The translations under genes and the position numbers were made by a program. 5,207 nt of DNA from an uncultured Flavobacteriales bacterium. Lineage in GTDB: Bacteria > Bacteroidota > Bacteroidia > Flavobacteriales > Crocinitomicaceae. The notes beneath the pieces were generated by a model. The model was not told the origin of the DNA, ran no database searches, and worked only from the letters and a program-made list of their open reading frames with translations. Below are positions 1-5,207 of the stretch, in pieces. Positions within the stretch are counted from its first letter, which is position 1; each line of letters opens with the position of its first letter. The stretch is from positions 1 to 5,207 of the forward strand of contig CAMLET010000271.1 of assembly GCA_946479125.1 (NCBI GenBank), in the 5' to 3' direction.

Positions 1-197
1 TGCTGACGATAATACTCAAAGATATCTTCGAACGAAGAACGACCACCTCTTGAATTACCTCCTGCTCCTTGCTGTGCGTTTTGATTTGGTTTCACAAGAA
101 ACTGCTGAACGACACCTCCAATAAGGAAACCAGCAATGGCCCCCAACAAACTTTTGGTTAAAACAAACCCTAAAACTGCAAATATTAATGCGTACAC
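1..197 (-). CDS. N-terminal part of a TerB/DjlA-like membrane-anchored protein (partial, runs off left edge)
   Basis: Reading leftward from a GTG at 195-197, 65 codons stay open to the window edge. Residues 2-30 are hydrophobic and rich in Gly/Leu/Val/Ala (LLGAIAGFLIGGVV is typical). A Gln/Gly/Arg-rich linker follows at about 35-53, then FEDIFEYYRQ. A short glycine-rich membrane segment, a flexible linker and then a helical domain is the N-terminal layout of DjlA-type co-chaperones and of Bacteroidota TerB-domain proteins. The TerB or J domain itself would lie outside the window, so the family is inferred. GTG is chosen because an in-frame TGA sits two codons upstream (201-203), and later starts (TTG TTG) would cut the membrane segment. 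It lies downstream of htpG in the same direction, which suits a chaperone partner, but a terminator-like hairpin ends only a few bases before its start. It could also be an unrelated small membrane protein. Confidence 0.5.
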   Translation of the reverse strand, partial: MYALIFAVLGFVLTKSLLGAIAGFLIGGVVQQFLVKPNQNAQQGAGGNSRGGRSSFEDIFEYYRQ

Positions 198-202
198 CTT
201 TC

Positions 203-251
203 AAAAATTAGGCCCGCCTGCACTTCGACTCCGCTCAGTGACCAGACGGGC
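203..251 (-). terminator. Terminator-like hairpin after htpG, built on a repeat-like core
   Basis: On the minus strand the arms GCCCGTCTG (251-243) and CAGGCGGGC (220-212) form a 9-bp stem with one G-T pair. The 22-nt loop can pair further (CACT 221-224 with AGTG 237-240). The second arm is followed on the minus strand by TAATTTTT (210-203), a usable U-tract, and the hairpin starts about 15 nt after the htpG stop. On the plus strand the stem is followed by a mixed T-rich stretch, so it may act weakly both ways. The loop core (221-240) resembles sequences I recall as recurring between genes in Bacteroidota genomes; that was not checked. Confidence 0.75.
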
Positions 252-265
252 TTTCTATTATTATT

Positions 266-2155
266 CTATATTAATTCGATGCTTCGTGAGATGAATGAGG
301 AAAGTTCCTCCCCTTTCAACATGCCTTGTGAAAGCATTGCCAAATCTGTCAATTGTTTCACTTTAAGCGTTTTTTCACTTTCGTCAGATAAATTCAAAAG
401 CGACTCTACTTTTTGGTGATTCGCGTTTACGATCAACTGATACGTTTCAGGGAACGCTCCGAAAAATCCTCCGCCACCCATTTTCTGTTGTTCCATCATA
501 CGACGGATAAACTCAGGCTGCGTAATGATAATTGGCGATTCTGTTTCACTCATCGACTTGAATTCCACTTTGAATTTCTCGGCGTTTACTGCTGATTCAA
601 ACAAAGGCTTCAATGTATTTTGTTGTTCTTCAGACAATTTCGAAGGCAATTCACCTTCTTTCTGAATCAACTGATCCAATGTATCCGAATCAACACGCAA
701 GAAAGAAAGGTTTTCAAAGCTTTGTTCCACTTTGGAAATCCAATGCGGAGCTAAAGGTCCATCGATAATTACCACCTGATAACCTCTATCTTTCGCGTTC
801 TTTACGAATGAGAAATGCTCGTCGACACTGTGCGTGTAAAGCGCAATAACTTTATCGTTTTTATCTGTCTGCAAAGGAGCAATCTGCTCTTTCATTTCGT
901 CGATCGTGTAATACTTTCCATCGGAATTCTTCACCAAAGCAAATGATTTCGCTTTCTCAGCAAATTTCTCATCCGATAGCATTCCGTATTCAACGAAGAT
1001 TTTCAAATCGTCCCATTTTTCTTCAAAATCAGCACGATCTTTCTTGAACATTTCAGCCAATTTATCTGCTACTTTCTTCGTGATATGAGAAGAGATCTTC
1101 TTCACATTTCCGTCGCTTTGCAAATAAGAACGTGAAACATTCAAAGGAATATCCGGTGAATCAATAACACCGTGTAACAATGTCAAGAACTCAGGAACGA
1201 TCTCAGCTACAGAATCTGTAATGAATACCTGATTACAGTATAAATTGATCTTGTTGCGCTGAACTTCTACATTTTCCTTGATCTTCGGGAAGTACAAGAT
1301 TCCAGTTAAGTTGAAAGGATAATCAACATTCAGGTGAATATGGAACAACGGATCTTCGAAGCTGGAAGGATACAATTCGTGATAGAACGATTTATAATCT
1401 TCGTCCTTCAAATCGATTGGTGCTTTTGTCCAAGCCGGTGCAGGATTGTTCACTTGATTCGGAACATCAATAGAAACGCGTTTTACTTTTCCGTTTTCGT
1501 CAGTTTCACCTTCAGGCGAATCAATGTATTCAGCTTTATTTCCGAAGAAAACCGGAATTGGTAAGAACTTACAGTATTTATCAAGAATTCCCTGAATACG
1601 GCTTCTTTCCAAAAACTCAACAGAATCTTCCGTAATGTGAAGGATAATATCCGTTCCGCGACTTTCTTTCTCAATGTCGGTAATTGTAAAGTCAACTGAA
1701 CCGTTGCTCTCCCACTGAACTGCCTGAGCACCTTCGTAACGGGCAAGCGTTTGGATCTGTACTTTTTCAGCAACCATGAACGCCGAGTAAAATCCAAGTC
1801 CAAAATGTCCGATAATGCTTTCTGCACCTTCTTTACCTTCGTATTGTTTTACGAACTCTTCAGCTCCCGAAAACGCAATTTGGTTAATGTATTTGTCAAT
1901 TTCCTCAGCTGTCATACCAATACCATTATCCCGAATGGTAAGGGTTTTTGCTTCTTTATCTAAGATAACTTCCACTTTCAGATCACCCAATTCTCCCTTG
2001 AATTCGCCAGTAGAAGTCAATACTTTCATTTTCTGAGAAGCATCTACCGCATTTGAAACCAATTCTCTAAGGAAGATTTCGTGATCAGAGTACAAGAATT
2101 TTTTAATGATTGGAAAAATGTTTTCCGTTGAAACGTGAATTTGTCCTGTTTTCAT
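266..2155 (-). CDS. htpG: Molecular chaperone HtpG (bacterial Hsp90)
   Basis: Complete 629-residue Hsp90, the usual length for the bacterial family. It acts as a cytoplasmic ATP-dependent dimer that remodels client proteins, often with DnaK. The N-terminal GHKL ATPase domain (about 1-205) shows ELVSNAVDA at 31-39 (catalytic Glu31, Mg-binding Asn35), DNGIGM at 76-81, the lid glycines GHFGLGF at 116-122 and GTD at 167-169. The middle domain (about 235-500) has PLNVSRSYLQ at 337-346, with Arg342 in the place of the ATP-contacting arginine. The C-terminal dimerisation domain (about 515-629) includes EFIRRMMEQQ and FPETYQLIVNANH, with a short Gly-rich loop (560-563) between them. All key ATPase residues are present and there is no C-terminal MEEVD, as expected in bacteria. 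The start ATG fits the family N-terminus (TENIFPIIKKFLYSDHEIFLRE) and follows an A-rich leader with no Shine-Dalgarno. The stop is TAG (268-266). It is transcribed divergently from the MORN-like gene. Confidence 0.98.
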   Translation of the reverse strand: MKTGQIHVSTENIFPIIKKFLYSDHEIFLRELVSNAVDASQKMKVLTSTGEFKGELGDLKVEVILDKEAKTLTIRDNGIGMTAEEIDKYINQIAFSGAEEFVKQYEGKEGAESIIGHFGLGFYSAFMVAEKVQIQTLARYEGAQAVQWESNGSVDFTITDIEKESRGTDIILHITEDSVEFLERSRIQGILDKYCKFLPIPVFFGNKAEYIDSPEGETDENGKVKRVSIDVPNQVNNPAPAWTKAPIDLKDEDYKSFYHELYPSSFEDPLFHIHLNVDYPFNLTGILYFPKIKENVEVQRNKINLYCNQVFITDSVAEIVPEFLTLLHGVIDSPDIPLNVSRSYLQSDGNVKKISSHITKKVADKLAEMFKKDRADFEEKWDDLKIFVEYGMLSDEKFAEKAKSFALVKNSDGKYYTIDEMKEQIAPLQTDKNDKVIALYTHSVDEHFSFVKNAKDRGYQVVIIDGPLAPHWISKVEQSFENLSFLRVDSDTLDQLIQKEGELPSKLSEEQQNTLKPLFESAVNAEKFKVEFKSMSETESPIIITQPEFIRRMMEQQKMGGGGFFGAFPETYQLIVNANHQKVESLLNLSDESEKTLKVKQLTDLAMLSQGMLKGEELSSFISRSIELI

Positions 2156-2179
2156 TTTTTATTCAATTTGCGAACTTCC

Positions 2180-2222
2180 TGTCAAGGTTTGTGCCAAGCG
2201 ACAGAATGTGACAAAGTGACAG
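2180..2222 (-). promoter_or_regulatory. Candidate htpG promoter: sigma54-like GG-N10-GA with upstream TGTCAC repeats
   Basis: On the minus strand TTGGCAC (2197-2191) is followed by AAACC and TTGACA (2185-2180). This gives GG (2195-2194), ten bases, then GA (2183-2182). The sigma54 rule is GG-N10-GC, so one core base differs. Placed as a -24/-12 pair it would start transcription near 2171, leaving a leader of about 16 nt before the ATG, which is reasonable. Just upstream are three similar units read in this direction: TGTCAC, TGTCAC and TGTCGC (YGACA on the plus strand starting at 2217, 2209 and 2199). They could bind an activator or heat-shock regulator. The sequence elements are seen; the sigma factor and any heat control are inferred. 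Confidence 0.4.
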
Positions 2223-2260
2223 TTTAATTCTAAATTTTAAATTCCAAAATGTTAAAGAGG
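2223..2260. other. AT-rich simple sequence in the divergent intergenic region
   Basis: This stretch between the htpG control elements and the inverted-repeat cluster is almost only A and T, with repeated TAAATT/TTAAATT words around 2231-2243. It encodes nothing visible. Such sequence is common between genes in AT-rich Bacteroidota and may act as an upstream AT element for either promoter. Confidence 0.4.
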
Positions 2261-2278
2261 GCGATGGTGTGTTTCAAT

Positions 2279-2305
2279 AATCTTAGGAAGATTTAAATCA
2301 ATCTT
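2279..2305. repeat. Alternating inverted repeats AATCTT / AAGATT / AATCTT
   Basis: AATCTT (2279-2284), spacer AGG, AAGATT (2288-2293), spacer TAAATC, AATCTT (2300-2305). The middle unit can pair with either outer unit, and GATTTAAATC (2290-2299) is a perfect 10-bp palindrome inside the cluster. It lies roughly 20 bp upstream of the expected -33 region of the rightward promoter, where an operator or activator site could sit. Function is unknown, and such AT-rich symmetry can arise by chance. Confidence 0.4.
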
Positions 2306-2325
2306 TAGTTCTTCTACATTATCCA

Positions 2326-2355
2326 TTTTCAATTTTCAATTATTTTCTACATTTG
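2326..2355 (+). promoter_or_regulatory. Bacteroidota-type promoter for the MORN-like gene
   Basis: TACATTTG at 2348-2355 matches the phylum's -7 consensus TAnnTTTG exactly. About 17-18 bp upstream is only a T-rich partial match to the -33 box (TTTTC at 2326-2330, consensus TTTG). Transcription would begin shortly after 2355, giving a leader of about 10 nt before the ATG at 2372. Confidence 0.6.
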
Positions 2356-2371
2356 AGAAAACCATCACCGA

Positions 2372-3352
2372 ATGAGACCAATCTTCCAAATACTCTTTTT
2401 ACTGTGCTTTTTCACCGGAAGTGCTTTTGGTCAGAACAAAAAAGACGATAAAGGCAGAAGACAAGGTTATTGGATTATTTACGGAATTGATCGTCCACAA
2501 ACCGGATATGCCGATAGCACAAAAGTGGAAGAAGGAAATTATATCGATGATCGGAAAGAAGGGATTTGGAAAAAATATAACAGCGACGGTTCAGTAAGAA
2601 TTACAGGAGAATATAGAAACAATAGACCTTTTGATCCACAGGTGCAAATTCGTTACTCTTCAGGAAAAGTTAAGGAAACATCCGATTGCGGTTATTCAAA
2701 AGAACCTCGATTACCTCAACCCAAAACGAGATTGGAGAAATTTGTACCACCACATGTAAAAAATGAAGGCGACTACGTAAAATACATTGCTCCAAAATTC
2801 AAAACCATTGCTTACTTTCCATTGCTCTATCTTGGAGATAATAAGGATTCGATTGAAACAACTTATCTGAGCTGGGTTTATCGAACAGAAGACGTGTTTG
2901 CTAATGAAATAAGTCATACTCGAAAATTAGTGGCTGACACCACTCCTATTACATCCAAAAATCTTCTGATAAAAGTGATTCCAGATGATGTTTTATGGGT
3001 AGCACAACCCGCCAGTTTTGGACAGGATACCATGGAATATTTTTCTGCTGCATCCGTAATTCTTTTTAACTGTTCTGATGCTGATGACACTTTAATGATT
3101 GGAAAAGACCTGGTTCTGAATCTGAAACTTCAATATTTGGAAGGAGAAAAATGGCTGGAACTGGATTGGAATCCGGCGGTAGACTTTTTACTTCCTGAGA
3201 TGAAAGGAAATCTACTCCTTTATCCGGAAGAAATAGTTGTTACGGCAATTCCGCTCTACGAGGGTGAACATCACAGATTACGAATCGTTATGGGTGAAGC
3301 TGTTTCTGAAGAATTTGAGATCTCCAATAACTGGTCAAAGTCTGAACATTGA
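2372..3352 (+). CDS. Secreted MORN-repeat-like protein of unknown function
   Basis: 326 residues. A Sec signal peptide covers about 1-20 (hydrophobic ILFLLCFF, then GSAFG before Gln21), with no lipobox Cys at the cleavage site, so the product is probably periplasmic or surface-exposed. Residues about 28-102 hold degenerate MORN_2-type units: GRRQGYWIIY (28-37), EGNYIDDRKEGIWKKYNSDG (54-73), then ITGEYRNNRPF (77-87) and IRYSSGKVKE (93-102). These follow the G-x-Y...G-x-W...Y...G pattern common in Bacteroidota exported proteins and usually without assigned function. Residues about 140-326 match no family I recognise; alternating hydrophobic strands suggest a beta-rich domain. The ATG gives a full signal peptide and sits 16 nt after an exact -7 box. 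Divergent from htpG; a second exported-protein gene follows after 78 bp in the same direction. Confidence 0.87.
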   Translation: MRPIFQILFLLCFFTGSAFGQNKKDDKGRRQGYWIIYGIDRPQTGYADSTKVEEGNYIDDRKEGIWKKYNSDGSVRITGEYRNNRPFDPQVQIRYSSGKVKETSDCGYSKEPRLPQPKTRLEKFVPPHVKNEGDYVKYIAPKFKTIAYFPLLYLGDNKDSIETTYLSWVYRTEDVFANEISHTRKLVADTTPITSKNLLIKVIPDDVLWVAQPASFGQDTMEYFSAASVILFNCSDADDTLMIGKDLVLNLKLQYLEGEKWLELDWNPAVDFLLPEMKGNLLLYPEEIVVTAIPLYEGEHHRLRIVMGEAVSEEFEISNNWSKSEH

Positions 3353-3383
3353 CTCATTGGAATTGCCGACTTAGTGAACGGTA

Positions 3384-3414
3384 TTTGGTTTTCAACGGAT
3401 TTGCTGCACATTTG
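3384..3414 (+). promoter_or_regulatory. Promoter-like site for the small exported protein
   Basis: TTTG (3384-3387), a 19-bp spacer, then CACATTTG (3407-3414), one base away from TAnnTTTG with spacing typical for Bacteroidota. The ATG is 16 nt further on. The sequence around the -7 box (ACATTTGAAGAAACC) closely resembles that upstream of the MORN-like gene (ACATTTGAGAAAACC). The gene may therefore be transcribed on its own as well as by read-through. Confidence 0.5.
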
Positions 3415-3430
3415 AAGAAACCTTTTTACT

Positions 3431-3898
3431 ATGAAATCAATTCTGCTTACGCTTTGTCTTTTCACATTGACGCAATTAACCGCTCAAAGAGCTTTTCAGC
3501 ACAACGATGCTCCGAAATACGGCATTCGAACAACTCAACTGGACAGTATTTACAAAAGTGCCATTCATGCTGACTCTACTCTTGCAGTTTTCAAAAGCGT
3601 TGAAGATGTTTCAACTGCATATAGTTCTTTACTTCAAGCGTTTGGAAATTTTCTCTCGAAAAACAACTTTGTATGGGACCAAAAAACCACTGGATTTAAT
3701 AGAATCTATTTCGATGCTGACGGAAGTATAGACTATTTCGTTTACTCCTTCAGAGGAACTCAACTGAGCGAAGAGCAACTTACCAGATTCAACGAACTAT
3801 TAAATCTGTTCATTCAGGATTATCATTTTCCATTGACAGCAAAAGAGAAATTCGCACAATGTAGTCCAGTTACTTACGCGCCAAAGGCGAAAGAATAA
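3431..3898 (+). CDS. Small exported protein of unknown function
   Basis: 155 residues with a clear Sec signal peptide: MKSILLTLCLFTLTQLTAQ, cleavage probably after Ala18 or Gln19. There is no lipobox at the cleavage site, so a soluble periplasmic or secreted protein of about 136 residues is expected. The mature part is mostly helical in character, with a central FNRIYFDADGSIDYFVYSF (about 89-107) that looks like two beta strands around an Asp/Gly turn, and a C-terminal FAQCSPVTY holding the only Cys of the mature chain. I recall similar small proteins in Flavobacteriales but no assigned function, and name no family. The ATG is chosen because it opens a complete signal peptide 16 nt after a -7-like box. 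The TAA stop is one base from the stop of the converging phosphatase gene. Confidence 0.87.
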   Translation: MKSILLTLCLFTLTQLTAQRAFQHNDAPKYGIRTTQLDSIYKSAIHADSTLAVFKSVEDVSTAYSSLLQAFGNFLSKNNFVWDQKTTGFNRIYFDADGSIDYFVYSFRGTQLSEEQLTRFNELLNLFIQDYHFPLTAKEKFAQCSPVTYAPKAKE

Positions 3899-3899
3899 C

Positions 3900-5207
3900 T
3901 CAGACCTTCACCGTAATAAACAACACGTCATCAATTTGCTCTGAATTCCCTTTCCAACTCAGGAAGGTTTTCTCGATGAGTTTGTTTCTGTGGTCTGCCG
4001 GAAGATCAGCAATTTCTTCACACAACCTTTTAACGCGTTTTGTAGAGAATTTCTTTGGACTCAATTCACCAAACTGATCACAATAACCATCTGAGAACAT
4101 GATCAATAAATCACCTTCTTTGGTTGTGATTTCCTGATTCAAGAAGTTCTTGTCTAAATAATCGTATGAACCACCAATGGAGAATGACAATCCGCGATAG
4201 GTTTCTAAAACACCATCAGAAACATGATACAACGGTCGACCAGCTGATGAGAACATGACTTGTTTGCTGTTCTTATCAAATCGACAAAGTATCATATCCA
4301 TTCCATCACGTGAATTTGGATTCAAATCCTGCTTCAAGGTTTTGATGATGAGTTTATGAAGCTGTAATAAAATCTCGGCTGGAGTTTGGAACTTGTTTTC
4401 GCTTATAATCTGGTTTAATAAAGTAGAACCAATCAACGACATGAACGCTCCCGGGATTCCATGACCGGTACAATCGACCATTGCATAATAAACATATTGC
4501 TCTCTCTCCACTAACCAATAAAAATCACCACTCACAGTATCTCGCGGTTGATAGAAAATGGTTGAATCCGGGAAATTCCGCTTAATAATATCGTTATCCG
4601 GAAGAATGGCTCGTTGAATTCTCAAAGCATAGTTAATACTATCCATGATGTTCTTATTGGTATCTTCCAACACATCCTTGATCTGCTCAATTGTATTCTT
4701 CTCGTCCTGAAGTTCTCTTGTTTTTCGATCAACAATTTTCTCCAATTTTAACTTCGCCTCACTCAATGCCTTGATACGAACACGAACAGTAAACCAAACA
4801 ATGGTGAATACTATTGCCGTTATTAGTAGATAGAACCACCATTTTTTCCAATAAGGAGAATCAATGACGAAGGTAATTCGAACGGGTGTTTTTGTCCAGG
4901 TTCCTTGCGGATTAGAAGCCAACACCTCGAAAGTATATGTTCCATCTTCCAGTTTCGGGAAATCAACGAAATCATTTGAAGTACTGCGCCATGTATCATC
5001 AAGACCAACCAATCTGTATTTATAGCGGACGCTTCCCTGATCTGAAAATGAAATTCCTTTATAACGTACAGTTACATTGTATCGTTTATAGCTCAATTCA
5101 ATTGGATTGGAACTGAAATACGATTTACCATCAAAAGTGATATTGCAAATGGAGGTAATTGGTAAAGCTCCTAAACTGTTCTCCGGATTTGAATAAACGA
5201 TCAAGCC
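3900..5207 (-). CDS. Y_Y_Y-domain membrane sensor with SpoIIE/PP2C-type phosphatase output (5' end missing)
   Basis: The frame is open to the right edge, so the N-terminus is missing. The in-frame TTG at 5204-5202 is not a likely start; residues are counted from it. About 35-115 is a Y_Y_Y beta-sandwich (YKGISF, YKYRLVGLDDTW, DGTYTFEVLASNPQG), normally found after a two-component-regulator beta-propeller in the periplasm. A membrane helix spans about 122-142 (WWFYLLITAIVFTIVWFTV), followed by a coiled coil (about 145-185). The cytoplasmic SpoIIE/PP2C-like domain (about 190-434) has all expected acidic metal-binding motifs: SGDFYW 225-230, VDCTGHG 243-249, MFSDG 369-373 and QIDDV 423-427. It should dephosphorylate Ser/Thr on a partner, typically an anti-anti-sigma-type protein, in response to a periplasmic signal; no partner gene is in the window. 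This pairs a hybrid-kinase-like sensor with a phosphatase, an arrangement frequent in Bacteroidota. It converges with the small exported-protein gene with a 1-bp gap. Confidence 0.95.
   Translation of the reverse strand, partial: GLIVYSNPENSLGALPITSICNITFDGKSYFSSNPIELSYKRYNVTVRYKGISFSDQGSVRYKYRLVGLDDTWRSTSNDFVDFPKLEDGTYTFEVLASNPQGTWTKTPVRITFVIDSPYWKKWWFYLLITAIVFTIVWFTVRVRIKALSEAKLKLEKIVDRKTRELQDEKNTIEQIKDVLEDTNKNIMDSINYALRIQRAILPDNDIIKRNFPDSTIFYQPRDTVSGDFYWLVEREQYVYYAMVDCTGHGIPGAFMSLIGSTLLNQIISENKFQTPAEILLQLHKLIIKTLKQDLNPNSRDGMDMILCRFDKNSKQVMFSSAGRPLYHVSDGVLETYRGLSFSIGGSYDYLDKNFLNQEITTKEGDLLIMFSDGYCDQFGELSPKKFSTKRVKRLCEEIADLPADHRNKLIEKTFLSWKGNSEQIDDVLFITVKV

Noticed and set aside
413..2036. 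Several plus-strand open frames of 60-76 codons and a 114-codon minus-strand frame inside htpG
   Set aside because: They overlap a complete, well-conserved htpG, have no family likeness or promoter, and read as out-of-frame translations of it.
2180..2185. TTGACA on the minus strand as a standard sigma70 -35 box for htpG
   Set aside because: A -10 box at 17 bp would place the transcription start at or past the htpG ATG, and the primary sigma factor of this phylum does not use that hexamer.
2156..2371. CIRCE (HrcA) operator upstream of htpG
   Set aside because: No TTAGCACTC-N9-GAGTGCTAA-like inverted repeat is present.
3349..3731. Open frames overlapping the junction and body of the small exported-protein gene
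   Set aside because: Low-complexity or Cys/Phe-rich translations with no domain likeness; the 3431 frame with its signal peptide explains the region.
3879..3889. CGCC-AAA-GGCG hairpin near the end of the small exported-protein gene as a terminator
   Set aside because: Only a 4-bp stem with no following T-tract, and it lies within the coding sequence.
5202..5204. TTG as the start codon of the phosphatase gene
   Set aside because: The frame stays open to the edge, and Y_Y_Y domains normally follow a long propeller, so this is very likely an internal codon.

Overview
The window looks like chromosome from a member of the Bacteroidota, most likely Flavobacteriales-like. Four things support this. 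The sequence is AT-rich, start codons lack Shine-Dalgarno sequences, one start is preceded by an exact TAnnTTTG -7 box (the primary-sigma promoter element of this phylum), and the protein types are typical: a MORN_2-like secreted protein, and a Y_Y_Y-domain sensor joined to a SpoIIE-type phosphatase. Genus cannot be read from the sequence.

Layout. Positions 1-197 (minus) hold the 5' part of a gene whose product starts with a glycine-rich hydrophobic segment, like TerB/DjlA-type co-chaperone proteins; it runs off the left edge. A long hairpin at 203-251 separates it from htpG (266-2155, minus), a complete Hsp90 gene. The 216-bp region 2156-2371 is a divergent intergenic region. It carries a candidate htpG promoter (GG-N10-GA with upstream TGTCAC-type repeats), an inverted-repeat cluster, AT-rich simple sequence, and a Bacteroidota-type promoter for the rightward gene. 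Two rightward genes follow, each for a Sec-exported protein without assigned function: a MORN-like protein (2372-3352) and a small protein (3431-3898). The second has its own promoter-like sequence. A leftward SpoIIE-family phosphatase gene (3900-5207, 5' end off the right edge) converges on them, with one base between the two stop codons.

How the genes relate. htpG and the TerB/DjlA-like gene lie in the same direction and may form a chaperone/co-chaperone neighbourhood, although a terminator-like hairpin sits between them. The two exported-protein genes have similar promoter-proximal sequences and may be expressed under similar conditions. The phosphatase is an inner-membrane signalling protein with a periplasmic sensor part and a cytoplasmic PP2C-like output; nothing here identifies its target. 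I see no clear evidence of a mobile element, CRISPR array, defence system or RNA gene. Most of the window is ordinary core-type sequence; the regulatory DNA around htpG is the part most worth following up.
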